A stretch of 23,050 nt of DNA from JAWLBW01 sp041687475 (lineage in GTDB: Bacteria > J088 > JAWLBW01), in contig JAWLBW010000032.1 of assembly GCA_041687475.1 (NCBI GenBank), positions 1 to 23,050 on the forward strand, read 5' to 3'. This document shows positions 1 through 8,207 of this stretch, piece after piece; the first letter of the stretch is position 1; the number at the start of each line of letters is the position of its first letter. A program made the position numbers and the translations under genes. Under the pieces are notes generated by a model, which did not search any database, was not told the origin of the DNA, and saw nothing but the letters and a program-made list of their open reading frames with translations.

Positions 1-116
1 GGGAATATCTTGAAACGGTGCGGCTTCAGGAACGATCGCGTGCCTTTTTCACCGGATTGCGCGAGCGAGCCGACGTGACCATTCTGGCGCCCGAGCTGAA
101 TCCCGGCGCCGAGTAA
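1..116 (+). CDS. C-terminal end of a protein, possibly a SurA/PpiC-type peptidyl-prolyl isomerase (partial)
   Basis: An open frame enters from the left edge (codons in phase with position 3) and ends at TAA 114-116, giving 37 residues that begin EYLETVRLQERSRAFF and end ILAPELNPGAE. A helix rich in charged residues followed by a short strand (ADVTIL) and a Pro-rich tail resembles the C-terminal helix and last strand of periplasmic parvulin foldases (SurA/PpiC). Only the tail is visible, so this is a resemblance and not an assignment. It converges with the DedA-family gene, with 21 bases between the two stop codons and no obvious terminator hairpin. Confidence 0.4.
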   Translation, partial: EYLETVRLQERSRAFFTGLRERADVTILAPELNPGAE

Positions 117-137
117 GGCAGATACCCGACAGCACGG

Positions 138-764
138 TCAGTCTTCGGCCTGCACCCGCTTGGCCGCCTTGCGTTTGCGCAGCTCGTAGATGACGAAGGC
201 CACCACCGCCAGCCCCAACACGGCTACGATGACGAGCTCGACGCGATCGAGCATGTGCATGGCGGCCTCGATATCGTCGCCGAACCAATAGCCGAGCAGA
301 ATGAAGGCGGGCACCGACAGCAGCGCGGCCAAACCGTCCCAGAGAATGAAGGTCGAGTAGGGCACCTTGAGGGTGCCGGCCGCCCAGAAGGTCGCCGCGC
401 GCAGCCCCACGACGAAGCGGGCCATGAAAATGGTCTTGTCGCCGTATTTGTTGAAATAGCGGCGCACCCGATCAAGACGCTCTTCGGGCAGCACCTTGCG
501 GAAAAGGCGGTGGTTGAGAATCGACAGGCCCCACCGTCGACCGATGAAGAAGATCAGGCTGTCGCCGATGAGTACGCCGGCCATGGCCACGATAATGACG
601 AGCGGAAGTTTGACCGTGCCCAGATAGGCGAAGAACCCCGCGGCAATGAGCGGAATGTCTTCAGGCAGCGGCAAGCCCACGCCGCATAGCACCAGAATTC
701 CGAACAGAATCAGGTACAGCGCCGGGCCCGAGTAGCCGCTGAGTTGCGCAAGAAATTCTTCCAA
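138..764 (-). CDS. DedA-family membrane protein
   Basis: This 208-residue inner-membrane protein of the DedA (SNARE-associated) family is of normal length for the family. DedA proteins support membrane homeostasis, and some act as undecaprenyl-phosphate or other lipid flippases. Hydrophobic segments lie near residues 13-35, 50-78, 138-160 and 174-193. Family hallmarks are visible: an acidic residue in a Pro-rich re-entrant stretch (LPLPEDIPL, E35), GD at 67-68, and the RFVVGLRAATFWAAG segment with R116 and R122, which match the functionally important arginines of the family. The C-terminus is a basic cytoplasmic tail (ELRKRKAAKR). The best start is TTG at 764, since no in-frame ATG lies upstream and the first internal ATG would remove the first membrane segments. 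Its Shine-Dalgarno match is weak. The gene is divergent from nadB. Confidence 0.9.
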   Translation of the reverse strand: MEEFLAQLSGYSGPALYLILFGILVLCGVGLPLPEDIPLIAAGFFAYLGTVKLPLVIIVAMAGVLIGDSLIFFIGRRWGLSILNHRLFRKVLPEERLDRVRRYFNKYGDKTIFMARFVVGLRAATFWAAGTLKVPYSTFILWDGLAALLSVPAFILLGYWFGDDIEAAMHMLDRVELVIVAVLGLAVVAFVIYELRKRKAAKRVQAED

Positions 765-890
765 GATGCCTGACGCTTCTGTTAGTAGTCGCTGTTGAAG
801 GGCCCGCCAACGAACGGCGACGGGCCGGCGGAATGTCGACGGCGGGCCTCCGCGAACGGGGGTCGAGCGCGTCGATGCAAACGTTCCATA

Positions 891-918
891 TTACCGGATT
901 GCACAAACCGGGTACAAT
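891..918 (+). promoter_or_regulatory. Possible nadB promoter
   Basis: A good -10 hexamer TACAAT (913-918) lies about 93 bases before the nadB start. The best -35 candidate at a 16-base spacing is TTACCG (891-896), which is poor. No NadR- or NrtR-type palindrome was recognised. The rest of the 765-1010 spacer shows nothing else clear. Confidence 0.35.
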
Positions 919-1010
919 ATTCCTTTCAGGTTTTGCGCCGGAGCACTCTGCGGTCCGTCCGACGGCGGGTTGCCGAAGCTCTTCAGCAGACGCTTCAACC
1001 CAGAGAAAGC

Positions 1011-2597
1011 ATGCTCACGACATCCGAATTTCTCGTTCTCGGCGGCGGTATTGCCGGGTTGTCCTTTGCCCTGCGGGCCGCCGAACACGGCCGCGTCGTC
1101 GTGCTCGTCAAAGGCGGGCCCTACGATTCGAACACCGCCTATGCCCAGGGCGGCGTGGCCTGCGTGCTGGCCAACGACGACACGTTCGAATCGCACATTG
1201 CCGACACCGAAACCGCCGGCGCCGGACTCTGCGACCACGAAGTCGTCGAAGCCGTGGTGCGCGGCGGCCCCGACGTCGTGCGCGAGCTCATGCGCCTGGG
1301 CGTGAAATTCACCCAATGGGAAGGCGGCTCCGAAGAAGACCTCGACCTCGCCCGCGAAGGCGGCCACTCGGCCCGCCGCATTCTGCACGTCAAGGATCTG
1401 ACCGGTCGTGAAATTCAACGCGTGCTCTGGGAGAACGCCCAGAACCACCCCAACATCGAAATTCGCCGCGACTCGACGGCCATCGGGCTTCTGACCAGCT
1501 CCCGCTACGCTCTTCACGAAGGCAACCGTTGTCTGGGCGCCTATGTACTGCGTCCCGACGGCGAGGTCGAGACCCTGCTCGCCAAGGTAACCTTTCTCGC
1601 CACCGGCGGCGCCGGAAAGGTCTACCTTTACACCAGCAACCCCGACGGTGCCTCGGGCGACGGTATCGCCCTGGCGTATCGCGCGGGCGCCCGGGTGGCC
1701 AATATGGAATTTTTCCAGTTCCACCCCACCTGCCTGTTTCACCCGGCGGCCAAGAGCTTTCTCGTTTCCGAAGCGGTACGCGGCGAGGGCGGGGTGCTTC
1801 GAGACCGGCACGGCCGCGCCTTCATGCACGACTTCCACCCGCTCAAGGAGCTTGCGCCCCGCGACATCGTGGCGCGGGCGATTGACTCGGTCATGAAGGA
1901 ATCGGGCGATGAATGCGTGTACCTCGACGTCACGCACCTGTCGGCTTCCTTCTTGCGGAACCGGTTTCCGCACATTTACGAGACCTGCCTGTCCTTCGGC
2001 ATCGACATGGCCACGCAGCCCATACCCGTGGTGCCGGCAGCCCACTACCTGTGTGGAGGCGTGCTGGTCGATCTTAAGGGCGAGACCACGATTCGCAATC
2101 TGTTTGCCGGGGGCGAAGTCTCGTGCTCCGGCCTGCACGGCGCCAATCGACTGGCGAGCAATTCGCTGCTCGAGGGCCTCGTGTACGCGAACCTGGCGGT
2201 GCAGGAGGCGGTACGACGGCTGCCCGACATACCGGCGCCCCGCGAGCTGCCCGTGCCCGATTGGGATTCGGGCGCCGCGGTCGACACCCACGAGGCCGTC
2301 ATCGTCAGCCAGAACTGGGCCGAGATACGCCAGTTCATGTGGAACTACGTGGGCATCGTGCGCACCGACAAGCGCCTGGCTCGCGCCCTGCATCGCATCA
2401 ACGTCATTCAGGAAGAGATTCGCGAGTATTACTGGGAGGTCAAGGTTACCAAGGACCTGCTCGAGCTGCGTAATCTCGCCCTGGTGGCCGAACTCATCAT
2501 TCGCTCGGCGCAGGCCCGCAAGGAAAGCCGGGGCCTGCACTACAATCTCGATTACCCGCAGCCCGACGACCGGTGGATGCGCAACACGGTTCTGTGA
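1011..2597 (+). CDS. nadB: L-aspartate oxidase
   Basis: NadB oxidises L-aspartate to iminoaspartate using FAD, the first step of de novo NAD synthesis before quinolinate synthase (NadA). The 528-residue length is typical. Visible features are the N-terminal FAD dinucleotide-binding motif (VLGGGIAGLSFAL, about 9-21), the NTAYAQGGVA segment (41-50), REGGHSARRILHVKD (115-129) with the active-site Glu, FQFHPT (236-240, substrate His), the SEAVRGEGG loop (253-261), APRDIVARA with catalytic Arg284, and GLHGANRLASNSLLEGLVY (374-392). The C-terminal three-helix domain is complete. The frame extends upstream to 795, but those extra 72 codons are Arg-rich and not family-like. ATG 1011, preceded by a weak AGAGAAAG, places the FAD motif correctly. 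nadA and nadC are not in the window. Confidence 0.97.
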   Translation: MLTTSEFLVLGGGIAGLSFALRAAEHGRVVVLVKGGPYDSNTAYAQGGVACVLANDDTFESHIADTETAGAGLCDHEVVEAVVRGGPDVVRELMRLGVKFTQWEGGSEEDLDLAREGGHSARRILHVKDLTGREIQRVLWENAQNHPNIEIRRDSTAIGLLTSSRYALHEGNRCLGAYVLRPDGEVETLLAKVTFLATGGAGKVYLYTSNPDGASGDGIALAYRAGARVANMEFFQFHPTCLFHPAAKSFLVSEAVRGEGGVLRDRHGRAFMHDFHPLKELAPRDIVARAIDSVMKESGDECVYLDVTHLSASFLRNRFPHIYETCLSFGIDMATQPIPVVPAAHYLCGGVLVDLKGETTIRNLFAGGEVSCSGLHGANRLASNSLLEGLVYANLAVQEAVRRLPDIPAPRELPVPDWDSGAAVDTHEAVIVSQNWAEIRQFMWNYVGIVRTDKRLARALHRINVIQEEIREYYWEVKVTKDLLELRNLALVAELIIRSAQARKESRGLHYNLDYPQPDDRWMRNTVL

Positions 2598-2700
2598 TGC
2601 ACGAATCCCTGGTCGAGGGGGAGCTGGGGCGCGTTGGCGAAGGGGAGATGGGGACGAACGCTGCTCGTTTTCGCTTCCGATATTACGCGGCTTGATGTGG

Positions 2701-2728
2701 AAAAAGGGGGAGGTATTACCCTTCCCCC
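2701..2728 (-). terminator. Rho-independent terminator of the hydrolase-ligase operon
   Basis: Read on the minus strand, a G5A/TC5 stem with an inner GGT/ACC pairing is followed directly by five T. It lies 14 bases past the ligase stop. The hairpin could also face nadB from the other side, but it has no T-run on the plus strand. The remaining 2598-2700 bases show only a weak ACGA/TCGT hairpin after nadB. Confidence 0.75.
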
Positions 2729-2741
2729 AAGCCTTAACTTC

Positions 2742-4415
2742 TTACACCCGTTTGGCCGCCCATTTCGCCAGTTTCGGGCGCTCGATTTTCGAGTTGTGGC
2801 GCGGGTCGGTCGGCAGCTTCTCAAGAAAGAGAATGTGCTTGATGGGCTGCGTCGCCGGGTGTTGGGCCGCCAAGGCGAGTAATTCCTTCTTGACGGTCTC
2901 TTCGTTGCCCTTGTGCTCTTGCCACAACTCGACGCAGATGACCGGCTCTTCGGCGTCACCCTTGGGCACGCCGACCAACCCGCTCCGGCGCACGGCCGGG
3001 TGTGAATCAAAGATGGGTTCGCAGTTGAGCGAAAAGAGCGGCCCTTCCTTGCCCTTCACGCGCTGGCTCACACGGCCGCAATACCAGAGCCGCCCCTTGG
3101 TGTCGAGGTAGCCCGCGTCGCCGATGCGGTGCCAGACTTCTCCCTCGGGTCCGTAGATTTTGTTCTTACGGGTACTTTCCGGATCTTCGAAATAAGCGGG
3201 GCTCACATGCCTGCTCTTGACCAGAATTTCGCCGATAGCGCCGGTTTCGAGCGGCTTTGTCTGGTCGAGGCGCTCGACGACACCGTCGTTCATGTCGATA
3301 ATACGCACTTCGACGCCGGTGAAGGGGCGTCCGACACAAATTCCGGCGCCCTGTTGTGTCAGCGGCCAGGTCTCACTGAGCGCTTCCTGTGCGCCCATTT
3401 CACTGGTCGGAAGCGCCTCGGTCGCGCCATAGTTCGAAAACACCTCGGCTTCGGGGCCCATCAGCTTGAGCAGTGCCTTCTTGACGTTGCCGAAAATGGG
3501 TGCGCCGCCGCCGATGACCCGGGTAAACGTGGGCGCCTTGATGTTGTTGGCTACGGCGTAGCGCGCCATGTTTTCGAGAATGACCGGCGACCCGAAGCAC
3601 GAGTGCACGCCGCAATCGTTAATGACTTCGATGATTGCCTTCGGATCGGCCTTGGCCGGCGTTTCCCGGGGAAACTTGATGGGAGGCACGACCATGGTGC
3701 CGCCGGCGCTCAGCGCGATAAAGAAGAAGGCCGGAAAAATGGCCATGTCGACCGGAATTTCCCGCTCGGGGTCGAAGCGCCAGCTCTCGTGCACGATGCG
3801 ATACAGGGCCGCGTAATTTCGATGCAGGTACAGCGTCGGCTTGGCGGGGCCGGTGCTTCCGGTCGTGTAAAGAACGGCGGCCGGATCGTCGGACGTTACG
3901 GCGGGCTGCGTGGGCTCGACCGGAGGCGTACGCTTCAGCGACGACAACGTATATGCGCCGGGAAACTTTCCGTCGGTCACAATGGCCTTTTTCGGAAAGC
4001 GCGGCCCCCAACCGAAGGCGATGCGACCCAGGTGGGCGAACGGAATGCCGGCGAATGCGTCGGGCTTGATGCGACTCAGACGCTCGGCCACGTTGCGATA
4101 GCCGACGGAAGGATCGATCCACAAAGTAGTCGCGCCGACCCGCTGCAGGGCAAGCCCCAGCACGCACGACTCATAGCTCGGCGGGGTCAGGCAGACGATG
4201 CGCGTCTTTTCGGCAATGCCGATTTCACGCAGACCGGGGGCAACCGACTCGGCGTCTTGAGACAGCTGCTCGTAGGTGTATTTCTTGTAACGGCGCTTGC
4301 CCTGGGCATCAAAGCCGTCGGGCTCGATAACGGCCGTGCGGGTGGGGTCTTTCTGCGCAACCTCGCGAACGACGGCGGCCAGGTTGAAGATATCGTCCTG
4401 AAGAATGGGGGTCAT
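2742..4415 (-). CDS. OleC-like AMP-dependent acyl ligase (fatty acid--CoA ligase family)
   Basis: This 557-residue member of the ANL adenylating superfamily activates a carboxylate as acyl-AMP. Core motifs are all present: the phosphate loop YTTGSTGPAKPT (183-194), NYGATE (328-333), HRIGDAGYLD (429-438), the hinge region YCGRVSQRVKGKEG (445-458), and the catalytic lysine of the C-terminal lid in DPRHNSKIER (Lys543). The hinge and lid wording (WYCGR, QRV, RHN-KI-R-KL) matches, from memory, OleC, the beta-lactone synthetase of bacterial olefin synthesis, better than ordinary FadD. No oleA- or oleD-like gene is present here, so olefin synthesis cannot be claimed and CoA ligation is equally possible. 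ATG 4415 overlaps the upstream hydrolase stop (ATGA) and has a strong GGAGA site inside that gene, which suggests translational coupling. Confidence 0.85.
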   Translation of the reverse strand: MTPILQDDIFNLAAVVREVAQKDPTRTAVIEPDGFDAQGKRRYKKYTYEQLSQDAESVAPGLREIGIAEKTRIVCLTPPSYESCVLGLALQRVGATTLWIDPSVGYRNVAERLSRIKPDAFAGIPFAHLGRIAFGWGPRFPKKAIVTDGKFPGAYTLSSLKRTPPVEPTQPAVTSDDPAAVLYTTGSTGPAKPTLYLHRNYAALYRIVHESWRFDPEREIPVDMAIFPAFFFIALSAGGTMVVPPIKFPRETPAKADPKAIIEVINDCGVHSCFGSPVILENMARYAVANNIKAPTFTRVIGGGAPIFGNVKKALLKLMGPEAEVFSNYGATEALPTSEMGAQEALSETWPLTQQGAGICVGRPFTGVEVRIIDMNDGVVERLDQTKPLETGAIGEILVKSRHVSPAYFEDPESTRKNKIYGPEGEVWHRIGDAGYLDTKGRLWYCGRVSQRVKGKEGPLFSLNCEPIFDSHPAVRRSGLVGVPKGDAEEPVICVELWQEHKGNEETVKKELLALAAQHPATQPIKHILFLEKLPTDPRHNSKIERPKLAKWAAKRV

Positions 4416-5272
4416 CGCAATGTCTCCTTCCGCACGGGGTGCACAGCCAGAAATTCACGAATGATCTGCGCAACCGCTTCGGGTTTTTCGAGCATGAGCA
4501 GGTGGCCTGTCTTTGCAAGCCACTCTTCACGCTCGGGTTTCAGGGTGGCGTTCAGTCGCCGGCCGGCTTTTGCAGAGAGAATCTTGTTTTCCAGGCCCCA
4601 GATTGTGCAGCGGGCCGGGAAGTCGTCAGGCGGATTGAAGGAGTCGAGAAATTCGTAGTTCACCAGGTCGTCGAGCGCGCCCAGCAACGAAGGCATTTGC
4701 CCGTTGCCGGTAAAGCAGGCGCAAAGATCGTCGCTCAGGTGCAGGTTCTTCGAGCGACCGATAGACCCGAACTGCGTACGCAGCGACTGAACGGCAAGCC
4801 AGCGGTTGAGCTTCATGCGACCGATTGGGCCGTACAGGAAATGCGAAAAGCCCGGCGCATGTTTCCGCAAACGCAAGGTTGCGCCCAGCCAACCGGCGGT
4901 AAACGTGGCCGAAGTGAGAGGGTTGACGAGTACCAGGGCCCGCACATTCGCCGGGTTCCGCATGGCATAGGCAACCGACATGGCGCTGCCCATGCAGTTT
5001 CCGACCAGGGCAACCGATTTCAGCCGGTGATGCTTGAGAAACGCCTCGAGCATATCGACGTAGTTCCCGAGATCATAACCTGTACCCGGTTTGTCCGAAG
5101 CTCCGTAACCGAGCAGGTCGAGCGCGAAGGTCTCGAACTCGCCTTCCAGCTGCGGCACGACCTCTTTCCAGATAGCGTGCGACGTTCCGCCGTTATGCAG
5201 GAAGACGACCGGCTCGCCTTTTCCGCGGCGAACGTACTTGATCGCTGCCCCTTGGTAATCAAACGTTTCCAT
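4412..5272 (-). CDS. Alpha/beta-fold hydrolase with a cysteine nucleophile elbow
   Basis: This 286-residue alpha/beta hydrolase shows the usual N-terminal strand and oxyanion motif VVFLHNGG (22-29), the strand ALDLLGYGASDKP (50-62), and the nucleophile elbow LVGNCMGSAM (89-98). The elbow nucleophile is Cys93, where most relatives have Ser and OleB or haloalkane dehalogenases have Asp. The usual acid position (G-x-x-D after strand 6) reads GLEN, giving Asn229. His257 in TGHLLMLEKPE is the expected catalytic His. A Cys-His-Asn set would be unusual for this fold. There is no signal peptide, so it is probably cytosolic. It is first in the pair with the OleC-like ligase and likely acts on the same acyl substrate. 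ATG 5272 is chosen over TTG 5275 because GAGGGG sits seven bases upstream. Confidence 0.88.
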   Translation of the reverse strand: METFDYQGAAIKYVRRGKGEPVVFLHNGGTSHAIWKEVVPQLEGEFETFALDLLGYGASDKPGTGYDLGNYVDMLEAFLKHHRLKSVALVGNCMGSAMSVAYAMRNPANVRALVLVNPLTSATFTAGWLGATLRLRKHAPGFSHFLYGPIGRMKLNRWLAVQSLRTQFGSIGRSKNLHLSDDLCACFTGNGQMPSLLGALDDLVNYEFLDSFNPPDDFPARCTIWGLENKILSAKAGRRLNATLKPEREEWLAKTGHLLMLEKPEAVAQIIREFLAVHPVRKETLR

Positions 5273-5299
5273 CAACCGGCCCCTCGACTTGAACGGTAA

Positions 5300-5315
5300 T
5301 AAACATTAGTGTTTA
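5300..5315. promoter_or_regulatory. Probable TetR operator 1 (TAAACA-N4-TGTTTA)
   Basis: A perfect 6+4+6 inverted repeat begins 2 bases downstream of the -10 box of the hydrolase promoter and covers its expected transcription start. A near copy lies at 8208-8223 in the same position relative to the lipase promoter. The neighbouring tetR gene is the obvious candidate for the binding protein. Assigning that protein is inference. Confidence 0.7.
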
Positions 5316-5317
5316 CG

Positions 5318-5346
5318 ACTTTAGCAGACAGGCCTGCGCATGTCCA
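5318..5346 (-). promoter_or_regulatory. Sigma70-type promoter of the hydrolase-ligase operon
   Basis: On the minus strand TGGACA (5341-5346) and TAAAGT (5318-5323) are separated by exactly 17 bases. Transcription would start near 5311, inside the palindrome at 5300-5315, leaving a leader of about 40 bases before ATG 5272. Confidence 0.6.
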
Positions 5347-5379
5347 GCACAGAATGAAAAGCGAAACTCTGGGAAACGC

Positions 5380-5468
5380 GGAACGCGGAACTCGGAACGC
5401 GGAAAGGGAACTGAAACTCGGAACGCGGAACTCGGAACGCGGAACTCGGAACGCGGAACTCGGAAATA
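5380..5468. repeat. Heptad tandem array, GGAAnnn family
   Basis: Eleven 7-base units of the form GGAA plus three variable bases (mainly CGC alternating with CTC, also AGG and ATA), with one 12-base irregular stretch at 5408-5419. Degenerate units continue to about 5500. It fills the spacer between the divergent hydrolase and tetR genes and has no plausible coding capacity. Confidence 0.9.
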
Positions 5469-5520
5469 GGAGAACTGCGGCTTCGGAATGCGGAACATGC
5501 AAACCGCCTCCGGGTTTTGG

Positions 5521-5548
5521 GATCTGCGATCTGGGATCTGGGATCTCG
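5521..5548. repeat. Heptad tandem array, GATCTnn family
   Basis: Four consecutive 7-base units of GATCT plus GC, GG, GG or CG. The array lies 20 bases past the degenerate end of the GGAAnnn array and immediately before the putative tetR promoter. The sequence is unrelated to the previous array but the period is the same. Confidence 0.85.
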
Positions 5549-5552
5549 ATTG

Positions 5553-5580
5553 TTCGACGTGTACCGTCGTGGCCTATATA
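5553..5580 (+). promoter_or_regulatory. Possible tetR promoter
   Basis: TTCGAC (5553-5558) and TATATA (5575-5580) are separated by 16 bases, about 45 bases before the tetR ATG. No copy of the TAAACA palindrome is present here, so direct autoregulation at this promoter is not indicated. Confidence 0.4.
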
Positions 5581-5624
5581 CTGGCTGTTGCAGCTGACGT
5601 TCTTTCATTGAAGCGACCCCGAAT

Positions 5625-6278
5625 ATGCCCCAGCCGAAAAAGTCACGCGCGCTTCCGCGCGGTCCCCATGATCTCAGTCGTGAACAGGTTCAACAGTCGC
5701 AGCGTGAGCGGCTTTTCATTGCGATGATTGAGAGCGTTGCCGAAAAAGGCTACGCCCAGACCTCGGTTGCCGACGTGGTTTCGCGTTCGGGCGTTTCCAG
5801 GGCCACGTTCTATGAGCTGTTCAAGGATAAGGAAGATTGCTTTCGGGCAACCTACCAGCAAGCGGCCGAGCAGGTTGCCGTGACGCTGGCGTCGGGCATT
5901 ATGGATTTCACCGGCCGCGAGTTCGAAGGTCCCCAGGCGGCCCTGGAGAAGATCGACCGACTACTTGCCGCCTACCTTGACCTGCTTGCCGACCAGCCGG
6001 CTTTCGCCAAGGCGTTTCTGGTTGAAGTGTACGCGGCAGGCCCCGTCGCGATCAGGCAGCGACAAGACTCGCTCAAGGCGTTTATCGACATGGTGGCCAT
6101 GGTGCTGCACGACACCGACTTGTTCGGCCGGGCCGATAAGCGCTTTGTCATCAAGACGCTGGTTCACGCAATCAGCTCGATGGTGACGCAGATGGTGGGC
6201 GTCGGCGAAGCCGAGCGATTGCCCGAGCTGCGCGAACCCATCATGCAGCTGGTGGCCGATCTCGTGCGCCGGGCGTAA
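5625..6278 (+). CDS. TetR/AcrR-family transcriptional regulator
   Basis: This 217-residue regulator has the family's normal size. The N-terminal tail is basic (MPQPKKSRALPRGP), followed by helix 1 (QRERLFIAMIESVAEKGY) and the helix-turn-helix at about 46-65 (TSVADVVSRSGVSRATFYELF), ending in the typical FKDKEDCF. The remaining residues form the variable helical ligand-binding and dimerisation domain. Ligands of relatives are often acyl-CoAs or hydrophobic compounds, and here the neighbours (acyl ligase, alpha/beta hydrolase, lipase-like lipoprotein) point to a fatty-acyl signal. The likely targets are the two matching palindromes at 5300-5315 and 8208-8223. The gene is divergent from the hydrolase operon and convergent with the lipase gene, 28 bases away without a clear terminator. 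The Shine-Dalgarno match is weak. Confidence 0.93.
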   Translation: MPQPKKSRALPRGPHDLSREQVQQSQRERLFIAMIESVAEKGYAQTSVADVVSRSGVSRATFYELFKDKEDCFRATYQQAAEQVAVTLASGIMDFTGREFEGPQAALEKIDRLLAAYLDLLADQPAFAKAFLVEVYAAGPVAIRQRQDSLKAFIDMVAMVLHDTDLFGRADKRFVIKTLVHAISSMVTQMVGVGEAERLPELREPIMQLVADLVRRA

Positions 6279-6306
6279 GCGAGTCGCCTGTCCGGGCCTT
6301 TTCCGG

Positions 6307-8190
6307 TTACGGTTGCACCACCCTGCCGGTCAGGAAGAATTCGGCGGCCTGGTCAACGCCCGTCTTGCTGCCCAGCAGATTTCCGTGGTCGGCGCGAACC
6401 GTGTTGCCACCGATTTCAATGTCGCGATAGAAGGCAATCAGCGATAAATCGTCGCCCGAAACCCCACTGGCCGGAATAGTCAGGTGCGGCAGGCCCGGTG
6501 TTTCGACAATGTGTGGTCCGATAAAGCTCGCATCTGCCGCCCGCGCCAGGGCGAACGACGCGTGATTGGCCACGAGAAAGTCGCCGAGCACGTTCTGCAT
6601 GAGCAGCGGCCGGGGTTCCTCGCCGGCAAAGGGCGCTTTCGCGATGTGCGCCACGTAATTGATCGGATCGCCCGGGTCGACGGCCGCCTGCGCCATGTTC
6701 ACCGCGCGCCACCCATCGGCCATGCTCACGCCCCGGGGCTTCAACGCCACCATGGCCAGTTCGTCGACCGATTCGTTGCGCGCGAAGATATCGGAAATGC
6801 GCCCGCCGCCCACGTTCAGCACCACCCGCTTGAATTCGCTCAGCACGGCGCCGCTGACGCCGCCCATGACGGCGCCCATCGAATGTCCGATATACCCGAG
6901 CGCATCCATATCCAGATCGGCGCCCGGTACATTGCCGGCACGAACGACATCGCCCTCCCATGCCTCGACCGCTTGAACCAACTGCAGGTGCGTCAAGACC
7001 TGCTGCCGAAGAATATCGCGAAAGTGCCAACCCTTGATGGCGATGGACTGTCCATCGGTCCAGATGCCGAACGTATCGCGTACGCCGTAAAGAAAATCGC
7101 CGTTCACGCCATCGCCCGGCCCACGCGAGCCGTGGTTGGGCGCATCGATGGAAAGCAGGGCCAGGCCGCGCCGGGCAAACCCATCGGCCATGACGAGCAT
7201 ACCCTGCCGATTGCTGCCGAAACCATGCTGGGACAACACCACGGGAAACGGCTCGGTCACGCCGCCGGCGACCTTCGGCAGCGTGAGGGTGAAGGGCACC
7301 TTCTCTTCGCGCACCACGGATTCGGTGAGTTTCCCTTCGGCATCGCGGTAGTCGCGGTTGGTGAACCAACCCTCGACAATGGTTTCAACCGACGCATGAC
7401 CGGGCAGGGGGGCACGAACCGACCAGGTTACCGCCGAGGGCGTCAAGCTTCGTACTTCATCGACAAGCGCGCGCAGTCGGGTCGTAATGGAAGCCGTGCG
7501 AAAGGTTAGCGCAAAAACCACCGCCCCCGGATACACCTCGCGAAGCCTGGCATACCCCTCGCCTTCGAGGTCGCCGGCATTCGCGGCTTCGTACCTTGCC
7601 GAAAAGCCCGGGGGGGAAACGAAATCGCGCCCCACACCGTCGCGCAGACCCGGCCGCACCACCACCCCATACCAGGAAGACGCGCGTAGCGGCTTCGCGG
7701 CCCGCAGAAAGAGCACCTTGCCGTCATCTTCGAAGTGGGCGACATACGGCAGCGGGGTGCCCGCTTCGTCATCGTTCGGGTCGAGGGAAACCAGAACCAC
7801 CGGCGAATCATCGGCGACAGAGCGCTCGAAAGCCGTGGCCGGGTCGGTCAAGCCCGAAAAGTCGGCCACATGGGTCAAGCCGACCGCTATCTCGGCCGAT
7901 GTACCAAAGCCGTCGAGACCGGCAAGGCTTTCGACCACCGTGGGCGACTTGGCCAGCGTCTCGTCTTCGACATCATATGGCGATAGATTGATGCGGTAAC
8001 CCGTGGCCTGCTCATGGCTTGTATCGCGAGGGCCCGAATCTTCAATGAGGAAACGATCGGAAGGAAAGGGAAGCATTCGCCGTGCATCGGCATATACGAA
8101 CGTAGGCGCATACGCATCGACCGGGTCGGTATCGGAGCGGCAAGCAGCAACGAGTAGAAAAAGAACCAGTATGCTTTTCAATGCCTGCAT
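6307..8190 (-). CDS. Lipase/esterase-like lipoprotein (alpha/beta hydrolase)
   Basis: This 627-residue exported lipoprotein has a lipoprotein signal peptide, MQALKSILVLFLLVAAC, with lipobox Cys17. The N-terminal half (about 30-300) is a beta-rich region starting with FPSDRF and resembles the N-terminal domain of bacterial virulence-factor lipases. The second half is an alpha/beta hydrolase: oxyanion segment LSQHGFGSN (His322), SIDAPNHGSRGPGDG (about 347-361), and nucleophile elbow GHSMG with Ser437. A His in ADHGNLLG near the C-terminus may complete the triad. It probably acts on lipid or ester substrates at the outer membrane. The frame is open to 8325, but ATG 8190 is chosen because it gives a clean signal peptide and has GAGGG six bases upstream. 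It is probably controlled by the TetR operator at 8208-8223. Confidence 0.87.
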   Translation of the reverse strand: MQALKSILVLFLLVAACRSDTDPVDAYAPTFVYADARRMLPFPSDRFLIEDSGPRDTSHEQATGYRINLSPYDVEDETLAKSPTVVESLAGLDGFGTSAEIAVGLTHVADFSGLTDPATAFERSVADDSPVVLVSLDPNDDEAGTPLPYVAHFEDDGKVLFLRAAKPLRASSWYGVVVRPGLRDGVGRDFVSPPGFSARYEAANAGDLEGEGYARLREVYPGAVVFALTFRTASITTRLRALVDEVRSLTPSAVTWSVRAPLPGHASVETIVEGWFTNRDYRDAEGKLTESVVREEKVPFTLTLPKVAGGVTEPFPVVLSQHGFGSNRQGMLVMADGFARRGLALLSIDAPNHGSRGPGDGVNGDFLYGVRDTFGIWTDGQSIAIKGWHFRDILRQQVLTHLQLVQAVEAWEGDVVRAGNVPGADLDMDALGYIGHSMGAVMGGVSGAVLSEFKRVVLNVGGGRISDIFARNESVDELAMVALKPRGVSMADGWRAVNMAQAAVDPGDPINYVAHIAKAPFAGEEPRPLLMQNVLGDFLVANHASFALARAADASFIGPHIVETPGLPHLTIPASGVSGDDLSLIAFYRDIEIGGNTVRADHGNLLGSKTGVDQAAEFFLTGRVVQP

Positions 8191-8207
8191 GGCGAGCCCT
8201 CGAGTCA

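Noticed and set aside
795..1010. 72-codon N-terminal extension of nadB
   Set aside because: It is Arg/Ser-rich and not family-like; ATG 1011 gives the standard distance to the FAD motif.
2742..5272. OleB-OleC olefin biosynthesis operon
   Set aside because: The hydrolase has Cys and not the OleB Asp nucleophile, and OleA and OleD are absent, so only OleC-like similarity is claimed.
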